A program made the position numbers and the translations under genes. From positions 1,160,530 through 1,224,529 of the forward strand of contig NZ_LNBE01000003.1 in the NCBI RefSeq assembly GCF_001445655.1: a stretch of DNA of 64,000 nt, in the 5' to 3' direction. This document shows positions 52,415-61,158 of this stretch, one piece after another. How positions within the stretch are numbered: position 1 is the first letter of the stretch; each line of letters begins with the position of its first letter. This DNA comes from Streptomyces roseifaciens. Lineage in GTDB: Bacteria; Actinomycetota; Actinomycetes; Streptomycetales; Streptomycetaceae. The notes under the pieces are model-generated. The model was not told the origin of the DNA and searched no databases. It saw only the letters and a program-made list of their open reading frames with translations.

Positions 52415-54052
52415 ATGTCGACAGAATGCCCGATACCGTCCATCCCGGACGCGAATTCATCGCCCTTACCGCCCTTACCGTCCTTGTCGCCTACGCCGGA
52501 CACGCGCTTGTCGCCCACGCTCGCACCCCGCGTGAACCGTGCGCTCGACCTCGCCACCCAGCACGTCCTCGCCACCCAGCGGCGCAACGGCTCCTGGCTC
52601 GCCGCCCCCGCCGCGCGCATCACCGAGACCGCCCTGTGCACGTTGACCCTGGCTCGCTCACCACACCCCGGCGCCCACCGGGCGGCCGAGCGGGGCAGGG
52701 TCTGGCTTGCGGGCGGCGCCGCCCCGCAGGGCCACCATCCGGTGGCCCACGCCGTGGAGGCCGCGCTGCTTTCGCTTGCTCTGGAGACCGGCGATCACAT
52801 AGACGTGAGCCACCCCTCCTTCACGGACCGGGCGCTGTCGGCCCGCGCCCGGTTGCTCCAGGCCATCGCCCTGCACGCCGGCAGAGCGACCCGCGGCGGC
52901 ACCGGGCCCGCCGCGCTGCGCGCACTCCTGGCCTCCGAACTCGCGGCCCCGGGGCGCCTCAAGCGCTGGACCCGGGTGGAGCTCTGGTCCGCGCACGCTC
53001 TGGTGGAGACCCACTTCGGCAACCAGTCGGCTGCCCGGCACGCCACCCGCGTGATCGCCGACGAACAGTCTCCGGCGGGCGACTTCTTCGCCAACCCGGT
53101 CACCACCGCTCTCGCGGCGCTCGCACTCCAGGCCGCGGCCCCCGGCACAGCCGCCGCCCGCAGCGCCGCACAGCACCTGATCACCAGCCAACTCCCCGAC
53201 GGAACCTGGCGCTTCCCCACCAGCGACGTATGGGACACCGCGCTGACCGTACGCGCCTTTCACGGCGCACCGGTCTTCGGCCGCCGCGGCCTGCCCGCCG
53301 CCGTCGCGTTCCTGGTCGCGGCGCAGAACCCGGACGGCGGCTGGCCGTACCGCTCGGGCGTCGAGTCCGACAACGACACCACCGCGGCCGTCCTGATCGC
53401 GCTGGGCGGCCCGCGCGGTGTGCCCGGCACGACGATCGGGGCCGGATTACGTCACTTGGCAGGGCAGCAGACGTCCGACGGACTGTGGCGGACCTGGCAG
53501 TCCGCCGGGGACCCTCCGGTGGACGATGTGATCGCCCATGTCGTCACTGCCCTTGACCGCCACTCCGGCCGTCACCGGGTACGGCCGGCCGCGGCACGCC
53601 GCTGGCTCACCGAGCGCCTCGGCACCCAGGGGCGCTGGCACGCCGGGTGGTACCGGGGCCTGCCGTACGCCACGGCAGAGGTCCTGCCCGCCCTCGACGC
53701 CGCGGCAGCACCCGTGGCCGGGCACCCCGCCGCCAGGACGCTCGCCGAGACCCGTAATCCCGACGGAGGCTGGCCCGTCGAGCCGGGCGGCCCCAGCGTT
53801 CCCGCCGCCACCGGCCTGGCGCTCGCGGCCCTGGAACGCGGCGGCCTCCACGACGCGAACCACTGGGCCGAGGGGCTCACCTACCTCGTGGAGACCCAGC
53901 GCGCCGACGGCACCTGGCCGGGCGTCCCCCTCATGTACGGTCCACGACCGCTGCTCACCCACTACCCGACCCACACCCAGGCCTTCGCCGCGGGCGGCCT
54001 CTTCGCCGGGCAGCGCCGCCTGGGCGCCGCCCGAGTGCTGAAGGAGGGTTGA
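52415..54052 (+). CDS. Class II (DxDTT) terpene cyclase, squalene-hopene-cyclase-like
   Basis: 545-aa alpha-barrel repeat protein of the beta-gamma class II cyclase group. Seen: acid motif DNDTT at 319-323 (DxDD in squalene-hopene cyclase), the SDVWDTAL stretch at 270-277 and QW-like repeats (QRRNGSW, QLPDGTW, QNPDGGW, RNPDGGW, QRADGTW). Bacterial class II sesquiterpene cyclases that make drimenyl diphosphate are reported with a DxDTT motif, so protonation-driven cyclisation of FPP or GGPP is likely. The length is shorter than squalene-hopene cyclase (about 630 aa). A TTA codon at 53447-53449 suggests bldA-dependent translation. The next gene starts three bases after the stop. The N-terminal 35 residues are Ser/Pro-rich. 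Confidence 0.85.
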   Translation: MSTECPIPSIPDANSSPLPPLPSLSPTPDTRLSPTLAPRVNRALDLATQHVLATQRRNGSWLAAPAARITETALCTLTLARSPHPGAHRAAERGRVWLAGGAAPQGHHPVAHAVEAALLSLALETGDHIDVSHPSFTDRALSARARLLQAIALHAGRATRGGTGPAALRALLASELAAPGRLKRWTRVELWSAHALVETHFGNQSAARHATRVIADEQSPAGDFFANPVTTALAALALQAAAPGTAAARSAAQHLITSQLPDGTWRFPTSDVWDTALTVRAFHGAPVFGRRGLPAAVAFLVAAQNPDGGWPYRSGVESDNDTTAAVLIALGGPRGVPGTTIGAGLRHLAGQQTSDGLWRTWQSAGDPPVDDVIAHVVTALDRHSGRHRVRPAAARRWLTERLGTQGRWHAGWYRGLPYATAEVLPALDAAAAPVAGHPAARTLAETRNPDGGWPVEPGGPSVPAATGLALAALERGGLHDANHWAEGLTYLVETQRADGTWPGVPLMYGPRPLLTHYPTHTQAFAAGGLFAGQRRLGAARVLKEG

Positions 54053-54055
54053 CCC

Positions 54056-55420
54056 GTGCGGCCCGACAGGGTGCCGGAACGTTTCCCCCTCGAAGCTCCC
54101 GTCGTCCCCGGCCGGGTGCCGCTGGCCGGGCACGCCGCACGGCTCCACCGCGACGCGCTGCGGTTCGTCCGCGGGCTGCGGCAGTACGGACCGGTGACGA
54201 GGATCTACATCGGCCCGCGTCCGGTCCATGTCGTCAACTCCCCGGACATCGTCCGGGAGGTGCTGACCTCCCAGGCACGTTCCTTCGACAAGGGCGCGAT
54301 GTTCGACGCGCTGCGCGTACCGCTCGGCGACGGCCTGATCACTGCCGCAGGCGACCGTCACCTCCGCCACCGCCGACTGGTTCAGCCCGCCTTCCACCAC
54401 GCCCGGATCGCCCGCTACGCCCACGTCATGTCCGAACGCTCCCTGGCCCGGGCCGCCGCCTGGAAGCCCGGAACCACGGTCGATCTGGTGCCGGAGATCC
54501 ACCGCCTCACCCTCGACATCCTGCTCCGCACCCTCTTCGCGGACCCCCAGGACCCCGAGCTGCACACCGCCGTCGAAGACTGGCTGTCCGTCAAGTACCA
54601 CTCGATGCGCCTCGCCCTGTCCCCGCTCAACGCCTGGGCGGAACGCCTCCCGCTGCTGCCCGGATGGCGGCCGCCCGACGCCGGCCCGCTGCGCCGCCTT
54701 GTGGCCGTCCAGCAACGGATCATCGGGGCGTACCGCGCCGCGGGCCAGGACCGGGGCGACCTGCTGTCGATGCTCCTGCTCGCCGGCGGCCCGGACGGCG
54801 CCCTGACCGATGCCGAGGTGACCGACGAACTGATCACGCTCTTCCTCGCCGGGACCGGTACCGTCAGCGCGGCGTTGGCCTGGGCGCTGTACGAGATCTC
54901 CCGTCGCCCCGACGTCCAACGACGGATCCACGACGAGCTGGACACAGCTCTCGCCGGACGTCCCCCCGGCTTCGACGACCTGCCCGCACTGGTCTACACC
55001 CGACAAGTACTGACCGAGGCGATGCGGCTGCACCCGCCGTCGTGGCTGCTGATGCGCCGCACGCTGCGGCCGGTCGCCCTCGGCGGCGTACAGCTCTCCC
55101 CGGGCTCGGAGGTGTTCTTCAGCCCCTACGCACTGCACCGCGATCCGCAGCTGTACGAGGACCCGGACCACTTCGAGCCCGAACGCTGGCCACCCCAGGG
55201 TGCGGCGAAGGCGCCACGCCACACCTACCTGCCCTTCGGGGCGGGCAGCCGACTGTGCGTCGGCGAGGACTTCGCCTGGACCGAACTGACCATGGCGCTG
55301 GCCGCGTTCACCGCCCACCGACGCCTGACACCGGCCGACTCCACCCCCGTACGGCCGCTGGTCGGCACCGTCCTGCGGCCGGACCGCCTGCCACTCACAG
55401 CCCATGCCCGCCCGTCCTGA
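54056..55420 (+). CDS. Cytochrome P450
   Basis: 454-aa bacterial P450 with a complete set of landmarks: I-helix LFLAGTGTVSAALAW (AGTGT), K-helix EAMR, PERW, and the heme loop FGAGSRLCVGEDFA. It resembles terpenoid P450s of the pentalenene/albaflavenone type in overall plan (HLRHRRLVQPAFHHARI in the C-helix). The GTG at 54056 is three bases after the cyclase stop with GGAGGG upstream, so they are translated together. Likely oxidises the cyclised terpene; position unknown. Its stop is 30 bp before the SDR gene. Confidence 0.94.
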   Translation: MRPDRVPERFPLEAPVVPGRVPLAGHAARLHRDALRFVRGLRQYGPVTRIYIGPRPVHVVNSPDIVREVLTSQARSFDKGAMFDALRVPLGDGLITAAGDRHLRHRRLVQPAFHHARIARYAHVMSERSLARAAAWKPGTTVDLVPEIHRLTLDILLRTLFADPQDPELHTAVEDWLSVKYHSMRLALSPLNAWAERLPLLPGWRPPDAGPLRRLVAVQQRIIGAYRAAGQDRGDLLSMLLLAGGPDGALTDAEVTDELITLFLAGTGTVSAALAWALYEISRRPDVQRRIHDELDTALAGRPPGFDDLPALVYTRQVLTEAMRLHPPSWLLMRRTLRPVALGGVQLSPGSEVFFSPYALHRDPQLYEDPDHFEPERWPPQGAAKAPRHTYLPFGAGSRLCVGEDFAWTELTMALAAFTAHRRLTPADSTPVRPLVGTVLRPDRLPLTAHARPS

Positions 55421-55452
55421 TCCGACCCCGTTGCGATGGCGAGGAGCCACAC

Positions 55453-56262
55453 ATGATCGACAAGGAGACGCGCACGCCGGCGCACGCACAACCGTCGGCC
55501 GACCCGGTCCCGCAGCCCGGTCGGCTGCGCGACCGGGTCGCCCTGGTCATCGGCGGCGCCTCCGGGATCGGTGCCGCGTGCGCGGAACGACTGGCCGCGG
55601 AGGGCGCCATGGTGATGGTCGCGGACCTCGACGAGGACGGCGCGCGGCGGGTGGCCGGGCAGATCACCACGGCAGGTGGCGCCGCCCTGCCCCGCCGGAT
55701 CGACGTCACCGACCCGGACAGCGTCGGCCTCGTCGTCGCGGAAGCCGCCAACCTGCGCGGCGGCCTGCGCATCGCGGTCAACAGCGCCGGCGTCATGGGC
55801 CCTCTGAACCCACTGGCCGACCTTTCGCCGGCCGACTTCGACACCGTGATGAAAGTGAACCTCTACGGCGTCTTCCACGCCCTGCGCTGCCAGCTCGCCT
55901 CGATCGCCCCCACGGGCGGCGTGATCGTCAACCTTGCCTCCATAGCGGCCCATTCGGGCTTCCGCGGCCACGCCGCCTACGCTGCCGCCAAGCAGGGCGT
56001 CCTCGCCCTCACCCGGACCGCGGCCCGCGAATACGCCGACCACGGAGTGCGCGTCCTGTCCGTTTCACCAGGCATCGTGGACACGCCCCTGCTCGCCGAA
56101 CTGCCGGCCCATGCCACCGACGCTCTCCTCAGCTCCCTTCCCCTGCGGCGCACCGCCCAGCCGACCGAGGTCGCCGCCCTCATAGCGTTCCTGGTCTCCG
56201 ACGACGCGGCGTACGTCACGGGCAGCGACCATGTGGTCGACGGGGGCTACCTGGCCAAGTAG
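55453..56262 (+). CDS. Short-chain dehydrogenase/reductase
   Basis: 269-aa classical SDR. Seen: GGASGIG cofactor loop, Asp in VADLDEDG (favours NAD), VNSAG, catalytic SIAAHSGFRGHAAYAAAK with Tyr and Lys, and DHVVDGGY near the end. The first 25 residues are an extra Pro/Ala-rich tail. The ATG at 55453 has GAGGAG upstream. Fourth gene of the terpene operon; it would convert the alcohol made by the P450 to a ketone, or the reverse. A bidirectional hairpin follows. Confidence 0.93.
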   Translation: MIDKETRTPAHAQPSADPVPQPGRLRDRVALVIGGASGIGAACAERLAAEGAMVMVADLDEDGARRVAGQITTAGGAALPRRIDVTDPDSVGLVVAEAANLRGGLRIAVNSAGVMGPLNPLADLSPADFDTVMKVNLYGVFHALRCQLASIAPTGGVIVNLASIAAHSGFRGHAAYAAAKQGVLALTRTAAREYADHGVRVLSVSPGIVDTPLLAELPAHATDALLSSLPLRRTAQPTEVAALIAFLVSDDAAYVTGSDHVVDGGYLAK

Positions 56263-56284
56263 CCCCCGCTCGGTGCCGCGGGGG
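56263..56284. terminator. Bidirectional terminator between terpene operon and CdtB-like gene
   Basis: Arms CCCCCGC (56263-56269) and GCGGGGG (56278-56284) with an eight-base loop, directly after the SDR stop and 39 bases past the end of the minus-strand gene. Confidence 0.65.
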
Positions 56285-56322
56285 TGCCCCCTGCGACTTT
56301 GGCCAAGGGGTGATCGGGGTCG

Positions 56323-58233
56323 TCAGTAGCCCCGCGACCACCACTGCAGGGAGACGGAACTCGCCGAGCACTCGTCCACGGTGACTCTGCCCTCGGCGCT
56401 GGGCGTTCCGTCTGCCGCCTTGGGGGCAGTGAGGCAGAGATGGGTCGCCTCGTTGCGGAAGCGGATCCTGCCGGATTGATCGGTCTCCGCGCGCCAGCGC
56501 CGGCCGGTGTTGTCGTTGTTGGTCCGGGGGTCTTGGCAGCGGAAGACCACTGATGGGTCTCCGGGGCGGGCGTGATCGCTGGCACGGACGTCCATGCACT
56601 TGCCGCTGCGGAGGTCGATCAGCCGGACCAGGTTGTCGCTGTAGTCGGTGTACTGGAAGTACCACCGCTGCTGGTTGTTGGGGGAATCGCTCTGCTGGAT
56701 GACGAGGTTGGTCCGGTCGCCGGTACCGCTTGCCTCGGTGCGCAGTATGGAGCCGTTGGGGGCCAGCAGGCGCTGGTTCTGTGTCGAGGGCCCGTCCCAT
56801 TCGCGGGGCCGGACGTTGCGGGACTTCTGGTACCACAGCTGCTGGTCACCGTCGGCGCAGGCACGGCCGCGCATGGGCCCGGGCCTCTGGGTCTCGACGG
56901 CCAGACACAGGGCCGGGTAGGCCGCGTTGCGCCAGCGCACGGGGCCGCCCTCCTCGCTGTCGGCCTCTTCGTCGACGTCGACCGCGGGGTCCTCGGGGTG
57001 CCACTGGGCACGCGGGTCGCTGCAGAGGATCATGGTGATCTCGCTCTCCGTGGACAGGTTGATCCCTGGGCAGCGGTCGTCGGCGGCCGTGTTCCGATCG
57101 CTCGTGCCACCCGCGCTCCGGGCTCCCGGTCCTCCCCGTGGGGTCGGTCCGAAGGAGTACCAGTAGCCCTTGTCCGTGGCGGTGGCGAAGACCTGAGTCG
57201 GGCGCCTGAAGTTCTCCCGCTGGGCGATGACCCGCCTGGAGGCGGGGAGCGTCTCCACGGCATTGCCGGTGGCCACGTTGATCAGCGACATGTGGGCGGT
57301 GACCGCGGGGCGTCGGCCCGGCGGCGGAGGTGGCGGCACGGCCGGTGGGTTGAACTCGACCGGGGCGTGGTCCGAGCCGCGTCCGGCCGGGATGGTGGCC
57401 ACCATGCGCGGGGTGCCGCGCATGAGGGCGTAGTCGATCTCGCCGCCGTTCTGGTGGGTGGGCCGGTCGGGCCGGGCGAGGAACTCACTGGGATCGGCGG
57501 TGACTATGGTGCGTGCGGTGTTGATGGGCTGGCCGGCGATGTTGCGGTTGTAGTCGCCGAGGATGACGTAGTTCTCGCCCGGGCGGACGTCGGCCCGGAT
57601 CGCGGCGAGAAGCTGCGGGGTGTCGTTGCCGCGGGCGTGGATGTTGTAGTAGACGGTGTTGCCGAGCCGGACGCCCAGGGCGCGGCGGGCACGGTAGTCG
57701 TTGTTCGTCGAGTTCGCGTTGAAGACGGGGTTGTTGACCACCCGTACCTCGTCGGCGTGTTCCTGCGTCACGACGGCAAGGTTGTTCCGCCCGCCGCCCC
57801 ACGTCAGGGGGCTGGTCGGGGCAGGCCGCTCGACGTGGGTCTCCAGGAAGTACACCGTGTGGAAGCGGCCGTTGTACTCCCACGGCGACCGGTTCACGGT
57901 CATGGGCATGTTCGGGTGCGGCTGAGGCCCGGGGATGGGGATGGTCCGGCTGTCGTTGTACTGAAGGGGCACCGGCGGCGGCCCCGAGCCCGCCTCCTGA
58001 AGCGCCACCACCGGGTACCGCTCGGCGAGCGGCCCCACCTCGGAATTCCATTTCCGCCCGCCGTCGCTGCCGTACATGTTGTTCGTGGTGAAGGGACGGG
58101 ACGGGTTATCGGGTGCGGCCGGCGCGGACGGGGCCACCGCGACGATCGCGCCGACCGCTGCCGTCACCAGCGCGGTCAGTGTCGCCACAGGGCGTCTGGC
58201 CCATCCGGGTGGTCTGCGAAACGCTGAACTCAT
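56323..58233 (-). CDS. Secreted CdtB-like nuclease fused to ricin-type lectin repeats
   Basis: 636-aa exported protein. Signal peptide: VATLTALVTAAVGAIVAVAPSAPAAP. Residues about 45-300 form an endonuclease/exonuclease/phosphatase fold closest in pattern to CdtB, the DNase subunit of cytolethal distending toxin: ALQEAGSGPP (E80), RNNLAVVTQEHADEVRVV, YNIHARGND (H199), ILGDYNRN (D227, N229), IDYALMRG and GSDHAPV (D288, H289), so all catalytic positions are kept. The rest has repeated QxW-type motifs (QQLWYQ, QQRWYF, RRWRAE, LQWW) with LCLAVE and GKCMDV, which is a ricin B-like beta-trefoil. The ATG at 58233 has AGGAAG eight bases upstream. In classical toxins the lectin subunits are separate (CdtA, CdtC). 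Target unknown. Confidence 0.85.
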   Translation of the reverse strand: MSSAFRRPPGWARRPVATLTALVTAAVGAIVAVAPSAPAAPDNPSRPFTTNNMYGSDGGRKWNSEVGPLAERYPVVALQEAGSGPPPVPLQYNDSRTIPIPGPQPHPNMPMTVNRSPWEYNGRFHTVYFLETHVERPAPTSPLTWGGGRNNLAVVTQEHADEVRVVNNPVFNANSTNNDYRARRALGVRLGNTVYYNIHARGNDTPQLLAAIRADVRPGENYVILGDYNRNIAGQPINTARTIVTADPSEFLARPDRPTHQNGGEIDYALMRGTPRMVATIPAGRGSDHAPVEFNPPAVPPPPPPGRRPAVTAHMSLINVATGNAVETLPASRRVIAQRENFRRPTQVFATATDKGYWYSFGPTPRGGPGARSAGGTSDRNTAADDRCPGINLSTESEITMILCSDPRAQWHPEDPAVDVDEEADSEEGGPVRWRNAAYPALCLAVETQRPGPMRGRACADGDQQLWYQKSRNVRPREWDGPSTQNQRLLAPNGSILRTEASGTGDRTNLVIQQSDSPNNQQRWYFQYTDYSDNLVRLIDLRSGKCMDVRASDHARPGDPSVVFRCQDPRTNNDNTGRRWRAETDQSGRIRFRNEATHLCLTAPKAADGTPSAEGRVTVDECSASSVSLQWWSRGY

Positions 58234-58284
58234 GCTGGGTGTCTTCCTGCGGGGTGACATCGGTGTGCGATCAGGCGGTAGCGG

Positions 58285-58302
58285 TATCGGATCTATCGGA
58301 TC
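58285..58302. repeat. Tandem 9-bp repeat upstream of CdtB-like gene
   Basis: TATCGGATC occurs twice without spacer, about 52 bp before the start codon at 58233. It may be an operator or part of the promoter. Confidence 0.45.
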
Positions 58303-58379
58303 CTCGCCGCTCTGTCGGCGGCGGGTCACCCCTGGTTTCATTGAGTGGACCCGTCCGGTGCGATCCGCGGAGCTTTGGC

Positions 58380-59110
58380 GTGAACAGCTCGCACGATGGG
58401 CAGTGGCGCGCACAGGCACGACCCCGCGTCCGAGGAAGCTGCCCGGCCCACGGCGAGCCCCTCTTGGACCGGGCGTTTCGTGTGCTCGGCTGTTGCGGGC
58501 CGGATACTCCGGTGCTTTCGTTGACCGCCCTGACCGTACGGGCGGATCTGCCCAAGGCCACCGCGCTGCGCATCGCCCGCAAATTCACCGAGCAGGGCGC
58601 ACTGGAACGTACCGACTCCGGTCACTGCACCATCGGCCTACGGGTCCTGGAGATCGCCGCTATGGCACCGCGCGGCCACGGCCTGCGCACCATCGCCATG
58701 CCCTGTCTGCAAGTCTGCAAGTCTGCAAGTCTGCAAGTCTGCAAGACCTCTGGCACGCCACCCTCCAGCATGTGCAACTGGTCGTGCGTGAGGGCCTGGA
58801 GCGCGTCCTTATCGAGCGGATCTCCGCGCCCGATGGCCGGCGCGTGATGTACCGGGTCGGCGGCCGGATGCCGCTGCATGCCACCGCTCCAGGGCTCGTC
58901 CTGCGGGCCTTCGCGCCCGCCCAGGTGCAATCGGACTTCCCTGCTGCTGACCGGTCGGCCGACGAGGACGAGTCGACGGGAACGGCCGAAGGTCTGCGGT
59001 CCCGGCTCGCGGCCCTCCGCCGTGACGGGTACGCGCTGTACTCACGCCTCCAACGGGACACCCTCATGACCGGTGTCTCCGCCCGCATCGATGACCGGCA
59101 CCAGACCGCC
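58380..59110 (+). pseudogene. IclR-family regulator, frameshifted by octanucleotide repeat
   Basis: From the GTG at 58380 (GGAG seven bases upstream) an IclR helix-turn-helix domain reads through LLDRAFRVLGC, LTALTVRADLPKATALRIARKFTEQGALERTD and IGLRVLEIAAM. At 58706-58745 five copies of TCTGCAAG follow, and beyond them the effector domain (DLWHATLQHVQLVVREGLERVLIERISAPDGRR, then MYRVGGRMPLHATAPGLVLRAF) is in another frame. One or four copies would restore the frame, giving CLQDLWHATLQHVQ. The C-terminal end of the domain is also lost near 59110. It may be off permanently or switchable. The region 59111-59387 shows no gene I can support. Confidence 0.75.
58706..58745. repeat. Five tandem copies of TCTGCAAG
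   Basis: Perfect 8-bp tandem array inside the IclR coding sequence. Eight is not a multiple of three, so each change in copy number shifts the frame. Streptomyces DNA rarely carries such arrays in coding regions. Confidence 0.95.
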
Positions 59111-59387
59111 ATGGCTGGTTCATCGACTGCACCGAGAGTCGTCCCGAGGAACTCGTGCACGACGTCGACCTCGTTGCGGGCCTGCTGCAGGAACGGCGGC
59201 ATGACCGCCGCAGAGGCCCGCGAGTTGCGGAGGTCGCTGAACACCCTCCGTTGGCCGATCGGTCCCCAAGGCCGGAGCTGCGCGGTCACAGCGGCTGGAT
59301 CCTCGGCTGAGGTTGAGGTTGAGGTTGAGACTGAGGCGGGCCGCAGGACGGGGCCGCGGCCGGGATCAGGCAGGGGCTGGGGCGGGG

Positions 59388-60254
59388 TCAGGGTGCGCGC
59401 AGCATTCCGCCGTCGATGACGTGGTCGGCTCCTGTGATCCAGGCGGCCTCGTCGGAGGCGAGGAAGGCGACGAGCGCGGCGATGTCCTCGGGTGTTCCGG
59501 GGCGTTGCAGCGGGATGCCGCCCAGTCCGGCCACCCATGTGTCCAGGGCCGTCTCGCGATCCGAGCCGTCCCGTGCGGCGGCGCGCTCCAGCAGTTCCTC
59601 GGCGGCCGAGGTGATCGTCAGCCCTGGGGAGATCCTGTTGACGCGGACGCCCCGGGGGCCGAGCCGGTCGGCGAGGTTCTTGCTGTACGCGGAGAGGGCG
59701 GCCTTGGCGGCCGAGTACGCCGCAGCCTCCCCCATCGGTTCGTGCGCGGCGGTCGAGGAGATGTGCACGATCACCCCGGCGCCCCGGGCGATCATGCCGG
59801 GGAGGACGGCCCGATCGAGCCGGACGGCGCCCATCAGATTGGTCTCCAGGTTGTGGAGCCACTCCTCGTCGTCGGTGTCCAGGACACTGTCGGGACGGGT
59901 GACCGTGCCGCCGGCGTTGTCGACCAGGATGTCGACGCCGCCCAGCTTCGTCTCCGCCGCGCGGGCCACCCGGGCCGCGTCGTCGGCCACGGCGGCGTCG
60001 GCGGTCACGAAGTGCACCCCCTCGGGGAGGCTGCCGCCGGGGCCGCGCGCGGTGGTGAGCACCGAGGCGCCCTCGGCGACCAGCCGCGCCACGATCGCGG
60101 CGCCGATGCCCCGGGTCCCGCCGGTCACGACCGCACGCCGCCCGGCCAGACGCCCGGCCAGACGCGCGGCCCCGCCGGTACGGGCCGTGACGCCGGTGGC
60201 GGTCGTGCTGTCCGTGAGGGTCGTGCTGTCCGTCGTCCGCGTTCCGGTACTCAC
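59388..60254 (-). CDS. Short-chain dehydrogenase/reductase
   Basis: 288-aa SDR. Seen: GGTRGIG cofactor loop, VDILVDNAGG, catalytic ISSTAAHEPMGEAAAYSAAK with Tyr and Lys, RVNRISPG and DHVIDGG. The first 35 residues are a Thr/Ser-rich low-complexity tail that includes TTDSTTLTDSTT and AARLAGRLAGRRA, from short DNA repeats. The GTG at 60254 overlaps the stop of the NmrA relic (GTGA), so they once formed an operon. The substrate is unknown. Preceded on the other strand by a TTGAGG triplet at about 59308-59325. Confidence 0.9.
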   Translation of the reverse strand: MSTGTRTTDSTTLTDSTTATGVTARTGGAARLAGRLAGRRAVVTGGTRGIGAAIVARLVAEGASVLTTARGPGGSLPEGVHFVTADAAVADDAARVARAAETKLGGVDILVDNAGGTVTRPDSVLDTDDEEWLHNLETNLMGAVRLDRAVLPGMIARGAGVIVHISSTAAHEPMGEAAAYSAAKAALSAYSKNLADRLGPRGVRVNRISPGLTITSAAEELLERAAARDGSDRETALDTWVAGLGGIPLQRPGTPEDIAALVAFLASDEAAWITGADHVIDGGMLRAP

Positions 60255-60640
60255 CGGACGACCTCCTTCGCGTGCTGCGCCAGCCAGTCGGGGAGCGACT
60301 GGAGACCGGGGTTGAGCGCGCGTACGGCGTCGAGGTCGCGGTCCCCGGTGAAGGTGTCGGCGGCCTGGACGTAGTAGGCAAACATGTTCGCCACCTCGTC
60401 CGCCGCGAAGGCGCCGGAGGCGCGGTACTCGTCCAGGCTCGCCGGCCGGTAGACGACCTTCTCGCCCAGGGCCGCCGTGAACAGTCCGGCGATCTCCGCG
60501 CCGGTGTGGTGGGCGCCCGCGATGCTGACGGTTTCGCCGATCAGCTCGGGGTGGCGGAAGACGCCCAGCGCGGTCCGGCCGATGTCCTCGGAGGCGATCG
60601 CGGCGAGCCGGGCGCCGGCCATCGGCAGGGGCCGTTGCCG
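60251..60640 (-). pseudogene. NmrA-type protein, C-terminal remnant
   Basis: AAIASEDIGRTALGVFRHPELIGETVSIAG, then HHTGAEIAGLFTAALGEKVVYRPASLDEYRASGAF and PGLQSLPDWLAQHAKEVVR are the C-terminal 120 residues of an NmrA-like NAD(P)-binding protein. The Rossmann N-terminal part is missing; upstream the frame becomes Arg/Gly/Pro-rich. No plausible start. Probably a deletion relic still transcribed with the SDR. Confidence 0.72.
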
Positions 60641-60949
60641 CCCGGACCCGGACGGCGAACCCGTCCGCGGGAGCCCGGGAGCCTGGGAGCCCGGCTCGCC
60701 GTGCCGCTCGCGCGGCGCGGCGGTCGCCGGGATCCGCCACACCGGCCGGTTCAAGAGGGTGCCCCGGCTCGCCAAGATGCTCCGGGTGCCGACGCCGGCC
60801 GACCGGGGTACCGGGGCGGCCGTGGCAGCCCGGCACCCCGCCCCAGGCCGCCCGCGAGACCCAGACCCACGCCCCGCACTGCCGGGTCGTCTTCACGGTG
60901 TACGAGATGAAACGCCTCGGCCCTGAACCGGGATGTGCGACCCTCCGGG

Positions 60950-61021
60950 CCCGGGCGCCTGCTGTGCGCGTTCTTCGCCGCCACGGCGGCGACCGAACGG
61001 GAGTACATCCGCAGACGGAAA
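60950..61021 (+). mobile_element. Possible serine-recombinase relic
   Basis: CAFFAATAATEREYIRRRKPAGHLEG resembles the catalytic-domain exit helix of resolvase/invertase proteins (FFAAMAETERENIRE...LEGL). About 25 codons only, ending at a very strong hairpin. Low certainty. Confidence 0.3.
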
Positions 61022-61053
61022 CCGGCCGGGCACCTGGAAGGGTGCCCGGCCGG
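61022..61053 (+). terminator. Very strong hairpin
   Basis: Perfect 13-bp arms CCGGCCGGGCACC and GGTGCCCGGCCGG with loop TGGAAG. It has the form of a terminator but no intact gene ends just before it on either strand; it may be left from a lost gene. Confidence 0.55.
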
Positions 61054-61158
61054 CCACAACCGCGTATCAGACCCGAACCCGCGCTCCCGACACCTACCCG
61101 GCGCTCCGGATGTGGGCCCGTGTGGCCCCTGCATCCGGGATACACCTGTCAGGCGCGG

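Noticed and set aside
53447..55489. A 680-codon minus-strand frame
   Set aside because: Antisense to the class II cyclase and P450, which have clear motifs and ribosome sites; the antisense product is low-complexity.
58660..60381. A 573-codon minus-strand frame spanning several features
   Set aside because: Arg/Gly/Asp-rich, in the wrong frame of the SDR gene, and crossing the IclR relic; no protein-like segments.
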